A stretch of 47,909 nucleotides of DNA from Panacagrimonas sp. (GCF_020697055.1 NZ_JAJFBP010000033.1:1-47909), one strand, 5' to 3'. Positions 1-15,183 are shown, numbered from the stretch's first letter. The notes: generated by a model not told the origin, from the sequence alone. A program made the numbers and translations.

Positions 1-125
1 CCGGAACATGCGTGCCCCCGTTTTATATGTCGCCACGCTACGCGGGCCGCACCTTAGCGCCCGCGTGTGCCCGATGAACAGCCGAGGCACTCCGATCGGC
101 GGCCAAGCACCGAATCGAGCGTCAA

Positions 126-153
126 GAAAAAGGCCCCGCAGTGCGGGGCCTTT
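126..153 (-). terminator. Intrinsic terminator after secG/tRNA-Leu
   Basis: An 8-bp perfect GC stem (GGCCCCGC/GCGGGGCC) with a 3-nt loop is followed, on the minus strand, by a run of T (the AAAAA at 126-130 on the plus strand). It lies 19 bases downstream of the tRNA-Leu 3' end, so it ends the tpiA-secG-tRNA transcription unit. The A/T flanks also extend the stem by one or two pairs. Confidence 0.85.
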
Positions 154-171
154 GTTCGTTACTGCCATTCA

Positions 172-256
172 TGGTGCCGACGGAGGGACTCGAACCCCCA
201 CGACTTTCGCCGCTACCACCTCAAGGTAGTGCGTCTACCAATTCCGCCACGTCGGC
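172..256 (-). tRNA. tRNA-Leu (anticodon GAG)
   Basis: On the minus strand the sequence opens with GCCGACG and closes with CGTCGGC-A-CCA, giving a full 7-bp acceptor stem with encoded CCA. The T-arm carries GGTTCGAGTC. The anticodon loop CTTGAGG sits between ACC-type arms and reads GAG, which decodes CUC leucine. A long variable arm is present, as expected for class II tRNAs. It directly follows secG, a placement seen in enterobacteria (secG-leuU) and many other Gammaproteobacteria. Confidence 0.95.
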
Positions 257-346
257 CTGAAACGGGATCCCGGTGACCGGGAAAGGGCGCGAATCTTATC
301 GGCTCGATCCGGCTTTGTCGCGCCGTATCGAGGCCTCGGATCCGCG

Positions 347-751
347 TTACTGCGGTGACGGGGGCGCTTCGGGTGCGGCGGCCGGCGGAGTAGCGGGCTG
401 CACCGCGACAGGCGCATCGCCGATGTCGGCCGCAGGCTCGGCCGGGACTGCCGCCGCAGGAGCGGCCGGGGCCTCGTTCTCGATCGAATCGGTCACGCTG
501 CCGCCGGAACCACCGCCCGCGCGATCGTTGACGAGATAGGCCAGGCCGAGGCTCGCGGCGAAGAACGCCGCTGCGAGCCACGCGGTGGTACGCGTGAGGA
601 AATTGGCCGCGCCACGCGCGCCGAACACGGTGCCCGAAGCCCCGCTTCCGAATGCGGCGCCTGCGTCGGCGCCCTTGCCGTGCTGAATCAGCACGAGGCC
701 GATCAGGGCCACGGCCACCAGAACCTGCACCACCACCAGAGCTGTATGCAT
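347..751 (-). CDS. secG: Protein-export membrane protein SecG
   Basis: This is the small subunit of the SecYEG translocon in the inner membrane. The 134-residue protein starts with a hydrophobic helix (about residues 4-23, ending LVLIQHGKGAD, the typical SecG signature). A Gly/Ser/Ala-rich cytoplasmic loop with FGSGASGTVFGARGA follows, then a second membrane helix at about 55-72. The C-terminal 55 residues are a low-complexity Ala/Pro-rich tail, longer than the E. coli version (110 aa) but common in GC-rich relatives. It lies 30 bp downstream of tpiA and upstream of tRNA-Leu, and is probably co-transcribed with both. Confidence 0.93.
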   Translation of the reverse strand: MHTALVVVQVLVAVALIGLVLIQHGKGADAGAAFGSGASGTVFGARGAANFLTRTTAWLAAAFFAASLGLAYLVNDRAGGGSGGSVTDSIENEAPAAPAAAVPAEPAADIGDAPVAVQPATPPAAAPEAPPSPQ

Positions 752-781
752 GACGCTTCCTGCAACCTCGCGACGGATGAC

Positions 782-1561
782 TTACTTGAGTTGTGACTGG
801 GCTCCCGCGCAGATGGCGAGGAAATCGCCGCACTTCAACGAGGCCCCTCCGATCAGGCCGCCATCGACATCGGCGCCAGCGAAGAGCTCCTGCGCGTTGT
901 CCGGCTTGACGCTTCCGCCGTACAGGATCCGCGTGGAGCCGGCGATTGTAGCATCGCGTTCCGCCAACTGGCCGCGCAGATAGGCGTGCGCCGACTGGGC
1001 CTGTTCGGCCGAAGCCGTACGACCGGTGCCGATGGCCCAGACCGGTTCATAGGCGATCACCGCCCTGCCGGCGGCGAACGCTGCGATCCCGGCGGCCTCG
1101 ACCACGGCGCCGAGCTGGCGGGCCAGCACGGCCTCGGTGCGGTTGCTATCGCGTTCGTCCAGCGTTTCGCCGAGGCACAGCACCGGCACCAGGCCAAGCG
1201 CCTGCGCAACCTTGAACTTGGCCGCCACGACGGCGTCGGTCTCCCCGTACAACGACCGGCGCTCCGAATGTCCCACCAGCACGTATTGGCAGCCGAGCTC
1301 GCGCAGCATCGCGCCGTGAACCTCTCCGGTGAACGCCCCGGCCTTCTGCTGGTCGGCGAGGTTCTGCCCGCCGAGGCGGATCCGACTGCCCTCGACCAGC
1401 TCGCGCACCTGGGCCAGATACGGCGCAGGCGGGCACACCAGCACTTCCACCCCCGCGCACTGGCCCAGCCCGGCGAGGATGCCGGACACGAGCGTGCGAT
1501 TGGCCTCCAGGCTTCCATTCATCTTCCAGTTGCCGGCGACCAGATACTGGCGCTGCGTCAT
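782..1561 (-). CDS. tpiA: Triosephosphate isomerase
   Basis: The enzyme interconverts dihydroxyacetone phosphate and glyceraldehyde-3-phosphate in glycolysis and gluconeogenesis. The 259-residue TIM barrel shows the complete active site: Asn11 and Lys13 in GNWKMNG, the electrophile His98 in VGHSERR, and the catalytic base Glu172 in AYEPVWAIGTG, which runs into flexible loop 6. The phosphate-binding YGGSVKPDNA motif is near the C-terminus. Length is normal. It sits 40 bp downstream of glmM, upstream of secG. Confidence 0.97.
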   Translation of the reverse strand: MTQRQYLVAGNWKMNGSLEANRTLVSGILAGLGQCAGVEVLVCPPAPYLAQVRELVEGSRIRLGGQNLADQQKAGAFTGEVHGAMLRELGCQYVLVGHSERRSLYGETDAVVAAKFKVAQALGLVPVLCLGETLDERDSNRTEAVLARQLGAVVEAAGIAAFAAGRAVIAYEPVWAIGTGRTASAEQAQSAHAYLRGQLAERDATIAGSTRILYGGSVKPDNAQELFAGADVDGGLIGGASLKCGDFLAICAGAQSQLK

Positions 1562-1601
1562 CGCGATCTCTCCTTGTTGAGTGCCTGAATTCGGTCGCGC
1601 G

Positions 1602-2942
1602 TCAGGCGACCGCCGCGCGCACGCGCTCGGCGATGTATTCCGCCGCCGCGCGGGTCTCGGCTTCTTCCTGCGCCTCGACCATGACCCGGATCAGCGGCTC
1701 GGTCCCGGAAGGCCGCAGCAATACGCGCCCGCGCGTTCCGAGCCGCTGTTCGGTCTCCTCGACCGCGGCCTTGACCGACGGCGCGGCCATCACGCCATCG
1801 GCCGGACCCGACAGCTTCACGTTGATCAGCACCTGCGGGAACTTGCGCATGCCGTCCGCGAGCTCACCCAGACCGCGTTCGGACTCGAGCATCGCCGCGA
1901 GCACCTGCAGGGCCGTGATGGTGCCGTCGCCCGTGGTGGTGCGGTACAGGCACAAGGTATGGCCCGACGTCTCGCCGCCGAGCTCGCCGCCGTGCGCCTT
2001 GAGCATTTCGAGCACATAGCGGTCGCCCACCTTGGCGCGATGGAATCCGATGCCGGCCTGCGTCAGCGCGAGTTCCAGCCCCAGGTTCGACATCAGCGTG
2101 CCGACGATCGGACCCGACAGTGCGCCGGACGCCATCCGGTGGCGCGCGATGATGTAGAGGATCTCGTCGCCGTCGATCTCGCGACCGTCGGCGGTCAGCA
2201 TCAGGCAGCGGTCGGCATCGCCATCGAGCGCGATCCCGACATCGGCCTTGAACGCCGTCACCGCACGCTTGAGCGCATCGAGATGGGTCGATCCGCAATC
2301 GCGGTTGATGTTGAGGCCGTCGGGCTTGTTGCCGATGACGGTGACCTGCGCGCCCAGCTCCTCGAGGACCGCCGGCGCGGTTCGGTACGCCGCGCCGTTG
2401 GCGCAGTCGAGCGCGATGCGCAATCCCTTGAGGTTGCGGCTGAGCGGGAAACTGCCCTTGCAGAACTCGATGTACCGGCCCTGCGCGTCGTCGATGCGGC
2501 GCGCCCGTCCGAGCTCGACCGATTCCACGCATTCGAGCGGCTTTTCCATCAGCGACTCGATCTCCGCCTCGACCTCGTCGCTGAGCTTGCCGCCGTCGGG
2601 CCCGAAGAATTTCACGCCGTTGTCGTGATGGGGATTGTGCGAGGCGGAGATCACCACACCCGCCTGCGCGCGCAGCGCGCGCGTCAGGTACGCCACGCCC
2701 GGCGTCGGTATCGGTCCGAGCATGTCGCTCTCGACACCCGCTGCCGCGAATCCCGCTTCCAGCGCCGACTCGAACATGTACCCCGAACGGCGCGTGTCCT
2801 TGCCGATCAGCACGCGTGCATGCGGCGTACGGGCCAGCACACGTCCGGCGGCCCATCCCAGCTTGAGCGCGAAATCCGGCGTCATCGGCACGCGGCCGAC
2901 CGGCCCGCGCACGCCGTCGGTGCCGAAGTACTTTCTCTTCAT
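1602..2942 (-). CDS. glmM: Phosphoglucosamine mutase
   Basis: GlmM converts glucosamine-6-phosphate to glucosamine-1-phosphate, leading to UDP-GlcNAc for peptidoglycan and LPS. The start is taken at [13 protein letters not shown], the conserved family N-terminus, giving 446 residues, close to the usual 445. The phosphoserine is Ser101 in ISASHNP. The Mg-binding DGDADR loop and the C-terminal phosphate-binding [13 protein letters not shown] are intact. Its ATG overlaps the folP stop by 4 bp, indicating translational coupling. The open frame extends much further upstream, but that part only shadows folP. Confidence 0.97.
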   Translation of the reverse strand: MKRKYFGTDGVRGPVGRVPMTPDFALKLGWAAGRVLARTPHARVLIGKDTRRSGYMFESALEAGFAAAGVESDMLGPIPTPGVAYLTRALRAQAGVVISASHNPHHDNGVKFFGPDGGKLSDEVEAEIESLMEKPLECVESVELGRARRIDDAQGRYIEFCKGSFPLSRNLKGLRIALDCANGAAYRTAPAVLEELGAQVTVIGNKPDGLNINRDCGSTHLDALKRAVTAFKADVGIALDGDADRCLMLTADGREIDGDEILYIIARHRMASGALSGPIVGTLMSNLGLELALTQAGIGFHRAKVGDRYVLEMLKAHGGELGGETSGHTLCLYRTTTGDGTITALQVLAAMLESERGLGELADGMRKFPQVLINVKLSGPADGVMAAPSVKAAVEETEQRLGTRGRVLLRPSGTEPLIRVMVEAQEEAETRAAAEYIAERVRAAVA

Positions 2943-3787
2943 CCTGTCCGCTCCTCCCGGGCCCGGCGGATCGCCGTGGCCACGCGCACCGCGTCGCGAG
3001 TTTCGCGCACATCGTGCACGCGCACGATGGCGGCGCCGCCTAGGATCGCCGCGGTGGCGGCTGCCAGGCTCGCCGCCAGGCGCTGATCCACCGGCGCGCC
3101 GTCGCAGAGCTGACCCAGCATGGATTTGCGCGACAGTCCGACCAGCAGCGGGAATCCGAGCGCCGCCAGCGCGGGCAGCCCGGCCAGCAACGCGAGGTTG
3201 TGTTCGAGCCGCTTGCCGAACCCGAAGCCCGGATCCAGCACGAGCGACTCGCGCGGCAGTCCGTGATCGACGCAGTCGTGGACCCGTTCGAGCAGGTAGT
3301 CCGTCACTTCGGCCAGCACATCGACGTAGCTCGGCGCGAGCTGCATCGTGCGCGGCTCGTTCTGCATGTGCATCAGGCAGGCCGCGGCACCGGCGTCGCT
3401 GACCGCCTCGATCGCACCCGGCGCACGAAGCGCGTTCACGTCGTTGACCAGGCGAGCTCCGGCTCTGCAGGCCTCGCGCATCACAGCGGGCTTCATCGTG
3501 TCGACCGAGATCGCGCACGCCACATCGCGGCGCAGGCGCTCGATCACCGGGACGACGCGATCGAGTTCCTCCTGCTCGCTCACCGGCTCGGCGCCGGGCC
3601 GCGTCGATTCGCCGCCCACGTCGATGAAATCGGCACCCTCCTCGGCCATGCGACGACCATGAGCGAGCGCGGTTTCGAGCGAGACGTGGTGGCCGCCGTC
3701 GTAGAACGAATCGGAGGTGAGGTTCAGCACGCCCATGACGCGAGGCGTCGAGAGGTCGAGCGAGCCGTCCCGGAAACGGAGCTTCAA
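2939..3787 (-). CDS. folP: Dihydropteroate synthase
   Basis: FolP joins p-aminobenzoate to hydroxymethyl-dihydropterin pyrophosphate in folate synthesis and is the sulfonamide target. The 282-residue TIM barrel shows [15 protein letters not shown] (pterin/PPi loop 1), a GGESTRPGA loop, DPGFGFGK and the C-terminal RVHDV. The start codon is TTG with no clear Shine-Dalgarno sequence. I kept it because [13 protein letters not shown] aligns with the family N-terminus, whereas the next ATG (before GVLNL) would remove the first strand. It lies 43 bp downstream of ftsH. Confidence 0.96.
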   Translation of the reverse strand: MKLRFRDGSLDLSTPRVMGVLNLTSDSFYDGGHHVSLETALAHGRRMAEEGADFIDVGGESTRPGAEPVSEQEELDRVVPVIERLRRDVACAISVDTMKPAVMREACRAGARLVNDVNALRAPGAIEAVSDAGAAACLMHMQNEPRTMQLAPSYVDVLAEVTDYLLERVHDCVDHGLPRESLVLDPGFGFGKRLEHNLALLAGLPALAALGFPLLVGLSRKSMLGQLCDGAPVDQRLAASLAAATAAILGGAAIVRVHDVRETRDAVRVATAIRRAREERTG

Positions 3788-3830
3788 AATAAAGGACGGG
3801 ACCGGCGAAGCCGGGCCCGATTGAACGAAA

Positions 3831-5756
<1,926 letters not shown>

Positions 5757-5810
5757 AGCATTGATCCTCTTCACCACCGTCCCACAAGCGCTGAGCCGCC
5801 AGATCGCACC

Positions 5811-6440
5811 TTACACCCCGCGCAAGCTCCTCGCCAGCAGATAAACCTCTCTACTGCGAGGCCTCGAAGCCTTGGGTTTTCGGATCGTCACGGAGCCGAA
5901 AGTCGCCCGCATCTGTTTGAGGAAATCCTCGAATCCTTCGCCCTGGAACACCTTGACCAGAAAGCTTCCGCCGGGTTTCAGATGGGCCTTGGAAAAGTCC
6001 AGCGCCAGCTCGCACAAGTGGAGCTGTCCCACCTGGTCGGCGCTGTCGATCCCGGTCACGTTTGGGGCCATGTCGGACAAAACAAGATCGACGGCCCGGG
6101 ATCCGACCCGGCCTTCCAGTTCGTGCAGAACGGTTTCCTCGCGAAAGTCTCCCTCGATGAAGTCGACGTCCGGCAGCGGATCCATGGGCAGGATGTCGAG
6201 CGCGAACAGCCGACCCTTGGGTCCGAGCAAGGGCCGTGCCCATTGGCTCCATCCCCCGGGTGCCGCACCCAGATCGACCACCAGCTGTCCGGGCTTCAGG
6301 ATCGCGTCCTTCTCGTGGATCTCCTTGAGTTTGAAGACCGCACGCGATCGATAGCCCAGTCGGCGGGCCTCCTTCACGTACGGATCATTCTCGTGCTCGG
6401 CGATCCAGCGGGCCGAGCTCGGGCGACGTTTCTGGCTCAA
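5811..6440 (-). CDS. rlmE: 23S rRNA 2'-O-ribose U2552 methyltransferase RlmE
   Basis: RlmE (FtsJ/RrmJ) methylates the 2'-OH of U2552 in the A-loop of 23S rRNA late in 50S assembly. The 209-residue protein shows the SAM-binding [15 protein letters not shown], the [10 protein letters not shown] segment with the catalytic Asp, and the [11 protein letters not shown] lysine motif. The start is TTG, supported by alignment of the N-terminal [18 protein letters not shown] with the E. coli protein; no strong SD is visible. It is directly upstream of ftsH, as in E. coli. Unlike in E. coli, no yhbY lies between it and greA. Confidence 0.95.
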   Translation of the reverse strand: MSQKRRPSSARWIAEHENDPYVKEARRLGYRSRAVFKLKEIHEKDAILKPGQLVVDLGAAPGGWSQWARPLLGPKGRLFALDILPMDPLPDVDFIEGDFREETVLHELEGRVGSRAVDLVLSDMAPNVTGIDSADQVGQLHLCELALDFSKAHLKPGGSFLVKVFQGEGFEDFLKQMRATFGSVTIRKPKASRPRSREVYLLARSLRGV

Positions 6441-6468
6441 AGGCCGGGGCTCGGGAGTCGGAATTCCA

Positions 6469-6945
6469 TCAGACGTATTCGACCGCCAGGATCTCGAACT
6501 CGCGGGTGCCGCCGGGGGCGGCCACGATCGCCACGTCGCCCTCGTTCTTGCCGATGAGCGCGCGGGCGATCGGCGAGTTGTAGGAGATCAGCCCCTGCTT
6601 CGAATCGGCTTCGTCGTCGCCGACGATCCGGTACTTCATCTCGTCGCCGGACTCGGTGTCGGCAACGGTCACCGTGGTGCCGAAGATCACCTTGCCGTTG
6701 GCCTCCATCTTGGTCACGTCGATGACCTGCGCCGCCGACAACTTGCCCTCGATCTCGGAGATGCGGCCTTCGATGAAGCCCTGCTGCTCCTTGGCGGCGT
6801 GGTATTCGGCGTTCTCGCGCAGGTCGCCGTGGGCACGCGCCTCGGCGATCGCCGCGATGACCCTGGGCCGCGCTTCGGACTTCAGCGTGCGCAGTTCTTC
6901 GCGCAGCTTCTCTTCGCCTCGCTTGGTGATCGGAACTCGACTCAT
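6469..6945 (-). CDS. greA: Transcription elongation factor GreA
   Basis: GreA inserts its coiled coil into the RNA polymerase secondary channel and stimulates cleavage of backtracked transcripts. The start at [14 protein letters not shown] gives 158 residues, the standard length, with GAAGG about 10 bases upstream. The coiled coil carries the acidic tip ([14 protein letters not shown]), and the C-terminal FKBP-like domain includes [11 protein letters not shown]. The frame continues 79 codons upstream but without family similarity. It lies about 150 bp after carB. Confidence 0.97.
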   Translation of the reverse strand: MSRVPITKRGEEKLREELRTLKSEARPRVIAAIAEARAHGDLRENAEYHAAKEQQGFIEGRISEIEGKLSAAQVIDVTKMEANGKVIFGTTVTVADTESGDEMKYRIVGDDEADSKQGLISYNSPIARALIGKNEGDVAIVAAPGGTREFEILAVEYV

Positions 6946-7096
6946 GGAAACAAACCTTCGACAAGAAAGCCGGAACGGGCGACACGCCCTGATGGCAGGA
7001 AATGGGATCACCGTGGCCGCGGCCGCGGTGACACGAGTATGGCCGATCGGATCGGACCTTTCGTTGCGGTGATCGGCAGCGCGTCGGCAGTCCGGT

Positions 7097-11447
<4,351 letters not shown>

Positions 11448-11493
11448 CGGCTCATGGGGGTGATGCGATGGGTTTCGGGTCGCGCACACGAAG

Positions 11494-11513
11494 CGGGGGG
11501 CGTGAGCCCCCCG
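11494..11513 (-). promoter_or_regulatory. Leader hairpin upstream of carA
   Basis: A perfect 8-bp inverted repeat CGGGGGGC/GCCCCCCG encloses a 4-nt loop, in the predicted carA 5' leader 46-66 bases before the ATG. On the minus strand it is not followed by a T-run, so it is not a classic terminator. It could stabilise the mRNA, act as a protein site or form part of an attenuator. What is visible is only the palindrome and its position. Confidence 0.4.
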
Positions 11514-11530
11514 TGCGAGATCGAGGCGGA

Positions 11531-11559
11531 ATTTTACCGGCGGGGTTCCGATGCGTCCA
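11531..11559 (-). promoter_or_regulatory. Putative sigma70 promoter of carAB
   Basis: On the minus strand, TGGACG (-35, 11554-11559) is separated by exactly 17 bases from TAAAAT (-10, 11531-11536). Transcription would start near 11524 and give a leader of roughly 75 bases before carA. This is the best-scoring arrangement by eye in the 179-bp gap between the kinase gene and carA. It has not been tested. Confidence 0.55.
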
Positions 11560-11626
11560 TCGAAAAAATCACCATCGACTCACATGTGCGCGGTGAGCCG
11601 CGAACATTTTGTGCCCACGGAAACGC

Positions 11627-12667
11627 TCAGGCGCCGCTGATCTCGAGCGCGCGACGGGCAAAAACCGGCGCCAGCGTCGCGAATCGTCGTGCGCCCGGGT
11701 CCGTCGCCAGGCCCGCCGCCGCACGCGCGACGATCCCTTCGGCCATCACCGCGCCGCGAAACAGGACGTAGGCCAGATGAAACGGCTCGAGCCGGGGCAG
11801 CTCCGGCACCGCCGCGTGGTAGCGGGCCAGGTACTCGGCCTCGGACGGGATGCCGAGCGCCTCGGCCTCGAGACCGCGCACGCCGTCGAACTGGTCGGCA
11901 TCCAGGTGCCAGGCCAGGGCGCCGTACGCCAGATCGGACAGCGGATGGCCCAGCGTCGACAGCTCCCAGTCGAGCACGCCGATCACGCGCGGCTCGGTCG
12001 GGTGGAAGACCAGGTTGCCGATCCGAAAATCGCCGTGCGCGATCGTCGTGCGGTCGTCGGACGGAACGTTCTGCCCCAGCCACGCCGACAGTCGCGCCAT
12101 CTGCGCGTCGGCCGCCCGCGGCAGCGCCTGCCACTGGCGGTTCAAGCGCTCGAGCTGACGCGCAAAGAAAGACCCCGGCTTGCCGTAGCCCTCGAGCCCC
12201 AGCGCACGCCAGTCCAGCCGATGCAGCGTCGCCAGCGTGTCCGCGATGCGCAGGATCATGTCGCGACGCTCGTGCGCCGCGACGCCGGGCGAGCGCAGCC
12301 ACGGCAGGATCCGGCCGTGCAGGCGCTGCATCACGTAGAACGGCGTGCCGATCAACTCCACGTCCGGATGGAAGCAGGCGACGCGCGGCACCGGCACGTC
12401 GGTCGACGCCAGCGCGCGCAGGATCCGCACCTCGCGATCGACGGCATGCGCACCGGGCGCCAAACCCGTGGCCGCCGGCGGCTTTCGCAGCACGTAGCGC
12501 GCGGGCGCGGTCCCGAATCCCAGGAAGAACGTCGGATTGGACTGGCCACCGCCGATGCGCTCCAGGCGCAGCGGTCCCGGGTCGGCGTCCGGCAGTTCGG
12601 CGCGCAGCAGCGCTTCCAGCGGCGCGGGATCGAAGCCGGGCGACGAAAGTGCAGGCGGCAGGTTCAT
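11627..12667 (-). CDS. APH-family kinase (ACAD10/11 N-terminal-like, LvaA-like)
   Basis: This 346-residue small-molecule kinase has the aminoglycoside phosphotransferase/choline-kinase fold. The nucleotide loop is near GGGQSNPTFFL. The Brenner motif HGDFRIGNLVF carries the catalytic Asp and Asn, and DWELSTLGHPLSDLAY supplies the metal-binding Asp. This PLSDLAY form is typical of the kinase domain fused to acyl-CoA dehydrogenase in ACAD10/11, and of bacterial LvaA, rather than of drug-resistance enzymes. It diverges from an ACAD11-like dehydrogenase 49 bp away. The start at MNLPPALSS was preferred over an upstream in-frame start lying within the divergent promoter region. Confidence 0.85.
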   Translation of the reverse strand: MNLPPALSSPGFDPAPLEALLRAELPDADPGPLRLERIGGGQSNPTFFLGFGTAPARYVLRKPPAATGLAPGAHAVDREVRILRALASTDVPVPRVACFHPDVELIGTPFYVMQRLHGRILPWLRSPGVAAHERRDMILRIADTLATLHRLDWRALGLEGYGKPGSFFARQLERLNRQWQALPRAADAQMARLSAWLGQNVPSDDRTTIAHGDFRIGNLVFHPTEPRVIGVLDWELSTLGHPLSDLAYGALAWHLDADQFDGVRGLEAEALGIPSEAEYLARYHAAVPELPRLEPFHLAYVLFRGAVMAEGIVARAAAGLATDPGARRFATLAPVFARRALEISGA

Positions 12668-12716
12668 TGGGCCAAGCTTGGGGTTCCCCGCCGATCTTTG
12701 CACCGGACACGACACG

Positions 12717-14015
12717 ATGGATTTCTCCCTGCCGTCCGACCTCGTCGACTACCTCGCCCGTCTCGACGCCTTCATCGCCGCCGAGATCGCGCCGCTGCAG
12801 GCGCAGGACGACAACGAGCGCTTCTTCGATCACCGCCGCGAGTGGGCACGCACCGACTTCGAAGGCGGCGGGCTGCCGCGCACCGAGTGGGAAGCGCTGC
12901 TCGACGAGGCCAAGCGTCGCGCCGATCGCGCCGGCGTCTACCGCTTCCCGCTGCCGCGCGAGTACGGCGGACAGGACGGCGGCAATCTGTGGATGGCCGT
13001 GATCCGCGAGCACCTGGCGGCCAAGGGCCTGGGACTTCACAACGATCTGCAGAACGAGCACTCGATCGTCGGCAACTTCCCGGTGATCGTGATGCTGCGC
13101 GACTTCGGCTCGCCGGCGCAGAAGGAGGCCTATATCCGCGGCGCGCTCGACGGGCAGGTGCGCATGTGCTTCGGCCTGACCGAGCCGGGACACGGATCGG
13201 ATGCCACGCACATGGAGACACGGGCGGTGCGCGAAACGCGCGACGGCGTCGAAGGCTGGCGCCTCGACGGCGAAAAGATGTGGACCACCGGCATGCACAC
13301 CGCCACGCATGTCGTGGTCTTTGCCCGCAGCGCGGGAAATGCGGGCGATGCGCGCGGCATCAGCGCGTTCATCGTTCCGGCAGCCGCGCCGGGCGTGAAG
13401 ATCGAGGAATACCTGTGGACGTTCAACATGCCCACGGACCATCCACGCGTCAGCTTCACCAACGTATGGGTCGCCGACGACATGCGCTTCGGTCGTGAAG
13501 GCGCGGGGCTGGCGGTGGCGCAGGCCTTCGTCCACGAAAACCGTATCCGCCAGGCCGCGTCCTCGCTCGGCGCCGCGCATTTCTGCGTCCAGGAGAGCGT
13601 GCGCTACGCGCGCGAGCGCAAACCCTTCGGCCGTGACCTGGCCGAGAACCAGGCGATCCAGTGGCCGCTGGTCGAGCTCGCCACGCAGGTCGAGATGCTG
13701 CGCCTGCTGATCCGCAAGACCGCCTGGGAGATGGACCAGATGCCGCACCCGGAGGTCGAAAAGCGCCTGTCGGACAAGGTGTCCATGTGCAACTACTGGT
13801 CGAACCGGCTGTGCTGCGAGGCGGCCGATCGCGCGATGCAGGTCCACGGCGGCATCGGCTATTCGCGTCACAAGCCGTTCGAGCACATCTACCGCCACCA
13901 CCGACGCTACCGCATCACCGAGGGCTCCGAAGAGATCCAGATGCGCAAGGTGGCGGCCTACCTGTTCGGATACGCCGGACCGAATCGCGTCCCGGCCCCG
14001 TCCAGCCCTGCATGA
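12717..14015 (+). CDS. Acyl-CoA dehydrogenase family protein (ACAD10/11-like, LvaC-like)
   Basis: A flavoprotein of the acyl-CoA dehydrogenase family, 432 residues. FAD-binding signatures are visible: FGLTEPGHGSDATHM, W-LDGEKMWTTG and the C-terminal helix MQVHGGIGYS. The catalytic-base region reads ITEGSEEIQ, matching the usual YEGTSEIQ with Glu in place. Cys-rich KVSMCNYWSNRLCCEAADRAM precedes it. The start at MDFSLPSDLVDYL gives a normal N-terminal helical domain. The divergent neighbour is an APH-family kinase. In mammals and in the Pseudomonas levulinate pathway these two activities together remove a 4-hydroxyl group from acyl-CoAs, so a similar substrate is likely here. Confidence 0.9.
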   Translation: MDFSLPSDLVDYLARLDAFIAAEIAPLQAQDDNERFFDHRREWARTDFEGGGLPRTEWEALLDEAKRRADRAGVYRFPLPREYGGQDGGNLWMAVIREHLAAKGLGLHNDLQNEHSIVGNFPVIVMLRDFGSPAQKEAYIRGALDGQVRMCFGLTEPGHGSDATHMETRAVRETRDGVEGWRLDGEKMWTTGMHTATHVVVFARSAGNAGDARGISAFIVPAAAPGVKIEEYLWTFNMPTDHPRVSFTNVWVADDMRFGREGAGLAVAQAFVHENRIRQAASSLGAAHFCVQESVRYARERKPFGRDLAENQAIQWPLVELATQVEMLRLLIRKTAWEMDQMPHPEVEKRLSDKVSMCNYWSNRLCCEAADRAMQVHGGIGYSRHKPFEHIYRHHRRYRITEGSEEIQMRKVAAYLFGYAGPNRVPAPSSPA

Positions 14016-14109
14016 GCCAATGGGAATCGCACCCGCTCGCCGGACCCGGGGCCGGCATGGCAATGTGCGGCGCTGTTGAATCCACAAATCAACCAGAGGA
14101 GTCGTCGAC

Positions 14110-14544
14110 GTGCCCAAGTTTCCCGCTGCTTCCGCAGCTGTGCTGCTGCTGCTCGCCCTGGGTGCCACCGCCTGCAAGAAGGCCGAGGCGCCCGCCGACA
14201 CCGGCGACGGCGCAGCGGCGACGCCTGCTGCGACGGCCCCGGCTGCAACCCCTGCGCCCGGCGCGACGGCTGCCGCCGGCAGCGGTGATGGAGACACCAA
14301 GTACCAGTGCTCGAGCGGCATCGTTCCGGTGACCTACAAGTCCGGCACCGCCACGCTCAAGCTCAAGGACAAGGTGATCGAACTCAAGGCCGACTCCGCC
14401 AACGCCGATCGCTTCATCGGCACCGGCGTCGAGTGGTGGGTCAACGGCCGCGGCCAGGGCGGCACCGCCAACCTGTACGCGCTGACGCCGGAAGGCGAGC
14501 CCGGCGACGTGCTCGAAGGCTGCGTCGAGAATCCGCAGGCCTGA
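14110..14544 (+). CDS. Lipoprotein, MliC-type lysozyme inhibitor family
   Basis: This 144-residue protein has a signal peptide ending in a lipobox (ATA-C, lipidated Cys22), an Ala/Pro/Thr/Gly linker (about 25-60), and a small beta-rich domain. The domain starts YQCSSGIVPVTY and runs to a paired Cys near the C-terminus (LEGC). The spacing C-x(n)-V-x-Y, then a Gly-x-G/WWVNGRG segment, then an A-x-L-like strand and a final Cys matches the MliC/PliC fold that blocks C-type lysozymes in the periplasm. The start is GTG, preceded by an AGAGGAG Shine-Dalgarno sequence. It appears monocistronic. Confidence 0.75.
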   Translation: MPKFPAASAAVLLLLALGATACKKAEAPADTGDGAAATPAATAPAATPAPGATAAAGSGDGDTKYQCSSGIVPVTYKSGTATLKLKDKVIELKADSANADRFIGTGVEWWVNGRGQGGTANLYALTPEGEPGDVLEGCVENPQA

Positions 14545-14586
14545 GCCGTCATCGAGCGGGCGCGGCCCCCGCTGGCCGCGCCCGCA

Positions 14587-15048
14587 TTACAACTGCGGCG
14601 AGTTGCGCCGGATCACCGACTTCAGCGCAAAGCTCGACTGGATGTTGGCGACGCCCGGGATGCGCGTGAGGCGCGACAGCAGCTGCTGGTAGTGGTCCAG
14701 GTCGCGCACGACCACGCGCAGCGTGTAGTCCGCACCGCCGGACATCTGGAAGCAGCTCATCACTTCCGGCAGGGCCGCCACGCGGTCCTCGAAGCCGGCC
14801 AGCATCTTCTCCACCTGCCGCTCGAGCGTGACCGACACGAACGCGCTCATCGCTCCCATCAGCCGCTTCTCGTCGAGGTTCGCGCTGTAGCCCTGGATGA
14901 AGCCGTCCTTCTCCAGCCGCTGCACGCGCCGCAGCGTCGGCGTCAGCGACAGCCCGATCTCGTCGGCCAGGCGGCGCCAGCTGATGCGCCCGTCCCGGCC
15001 CAGCGTGCGCAGGATGCTCATGTCGTACTTGTCGAGATCGATGGACAT
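14587..15048 (-). CDS. Lrp/AsnC family transcriptional regulator
   Basis: The 153-residue protein has an N-terminal winged helix-turn-helix (about 5-60, LADEIGLSLTPTLRRVQRLEKDG) and a C-terminal RAM/ACT-like ligand domain (about 65-145, with MSGGADYTLRVVVRDLDHY). The ATG has AAGG 6 bases upstream. It is divergent from an indolepyruvate:ferredoxin oxidoreductase gene, an arrangement typical of amino-acid-responsive Lrp-type local regulators. It probably controls its neighbour and itself. The effector is unknown, though aromatic or branched-chain amino acids are a reasonable guess from context. Confidence 0.93.
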   Translation of the reverse strand: MSIDLDKYDMSILRTLGRDGRISWRRLADEIGLSLTPTLRRVQRLEKDGFIQGYSANLDEKRLMGAMSAFVSVTLERQVEKMLAGFEDRVAALPEVMSCFQMSGGADYTLRVVVRDLDHYQQLLSRLTRIPGVANIQSSFALKSVIRRNSPQL

Positions 15049-15057
15049 TTCAGACCT

Positions 15058-15095
15058 TATATTGGTGCATTTTTAGTTCGTTTGAACTCAATATA
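15058..15095. promoter_or_regulatory. Candidate Lrp-type operator in divergent promoter region
   Basis: This is an unusually A+T-rich patch in a GC-rich background between the Lrp gene and the oxidoreductase gene. It contains the inverted repeat AGTTC-GTTT-GAACT (15075-15088), flanked by TATATTG (15058-15064) and CAATATA (15089-15095). Such nested symmetry with an AT core suits binding by an Lrp-family oligomer. The two palindromes do not share the same centre, so the exact site is uncertain. Confidence 0.45.
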
Positions 15096-15183
15096 GCGTC
15101 TCCGTACCTCGAATTTGGAGTCCTGCACTCCGCCTGCCCGCCTAGCCTGTCTCCATCGTCGCCGCAGCGACCTGGAGACCCGG

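Noticed and set aside
1..125. TATAAA-like box near 21-26 (minus strand) as a promoter for a gene to the left, such as nuoA
   Set aside because: No acceptable -35 at 16-18 bases and no start codon in the window to anchor it.
7009..7030. Palindrome CACCG...GGCCGCGGCC...CGGTG between carB and greA
   Set aside because: Strong inverted repeat, but no T-run on the transcribed strand, so not called a terminator. It may be chance in very GC-rich sequence or part of the greA leader.
11627..12667. Antibiotic (aminoglycoside) resistance gene
   Set aside because: The phosphotransferase fold is shared, but the motifs and the neighbouring ACAD gene point to metabolic kinases of the ACAD10/11 type.
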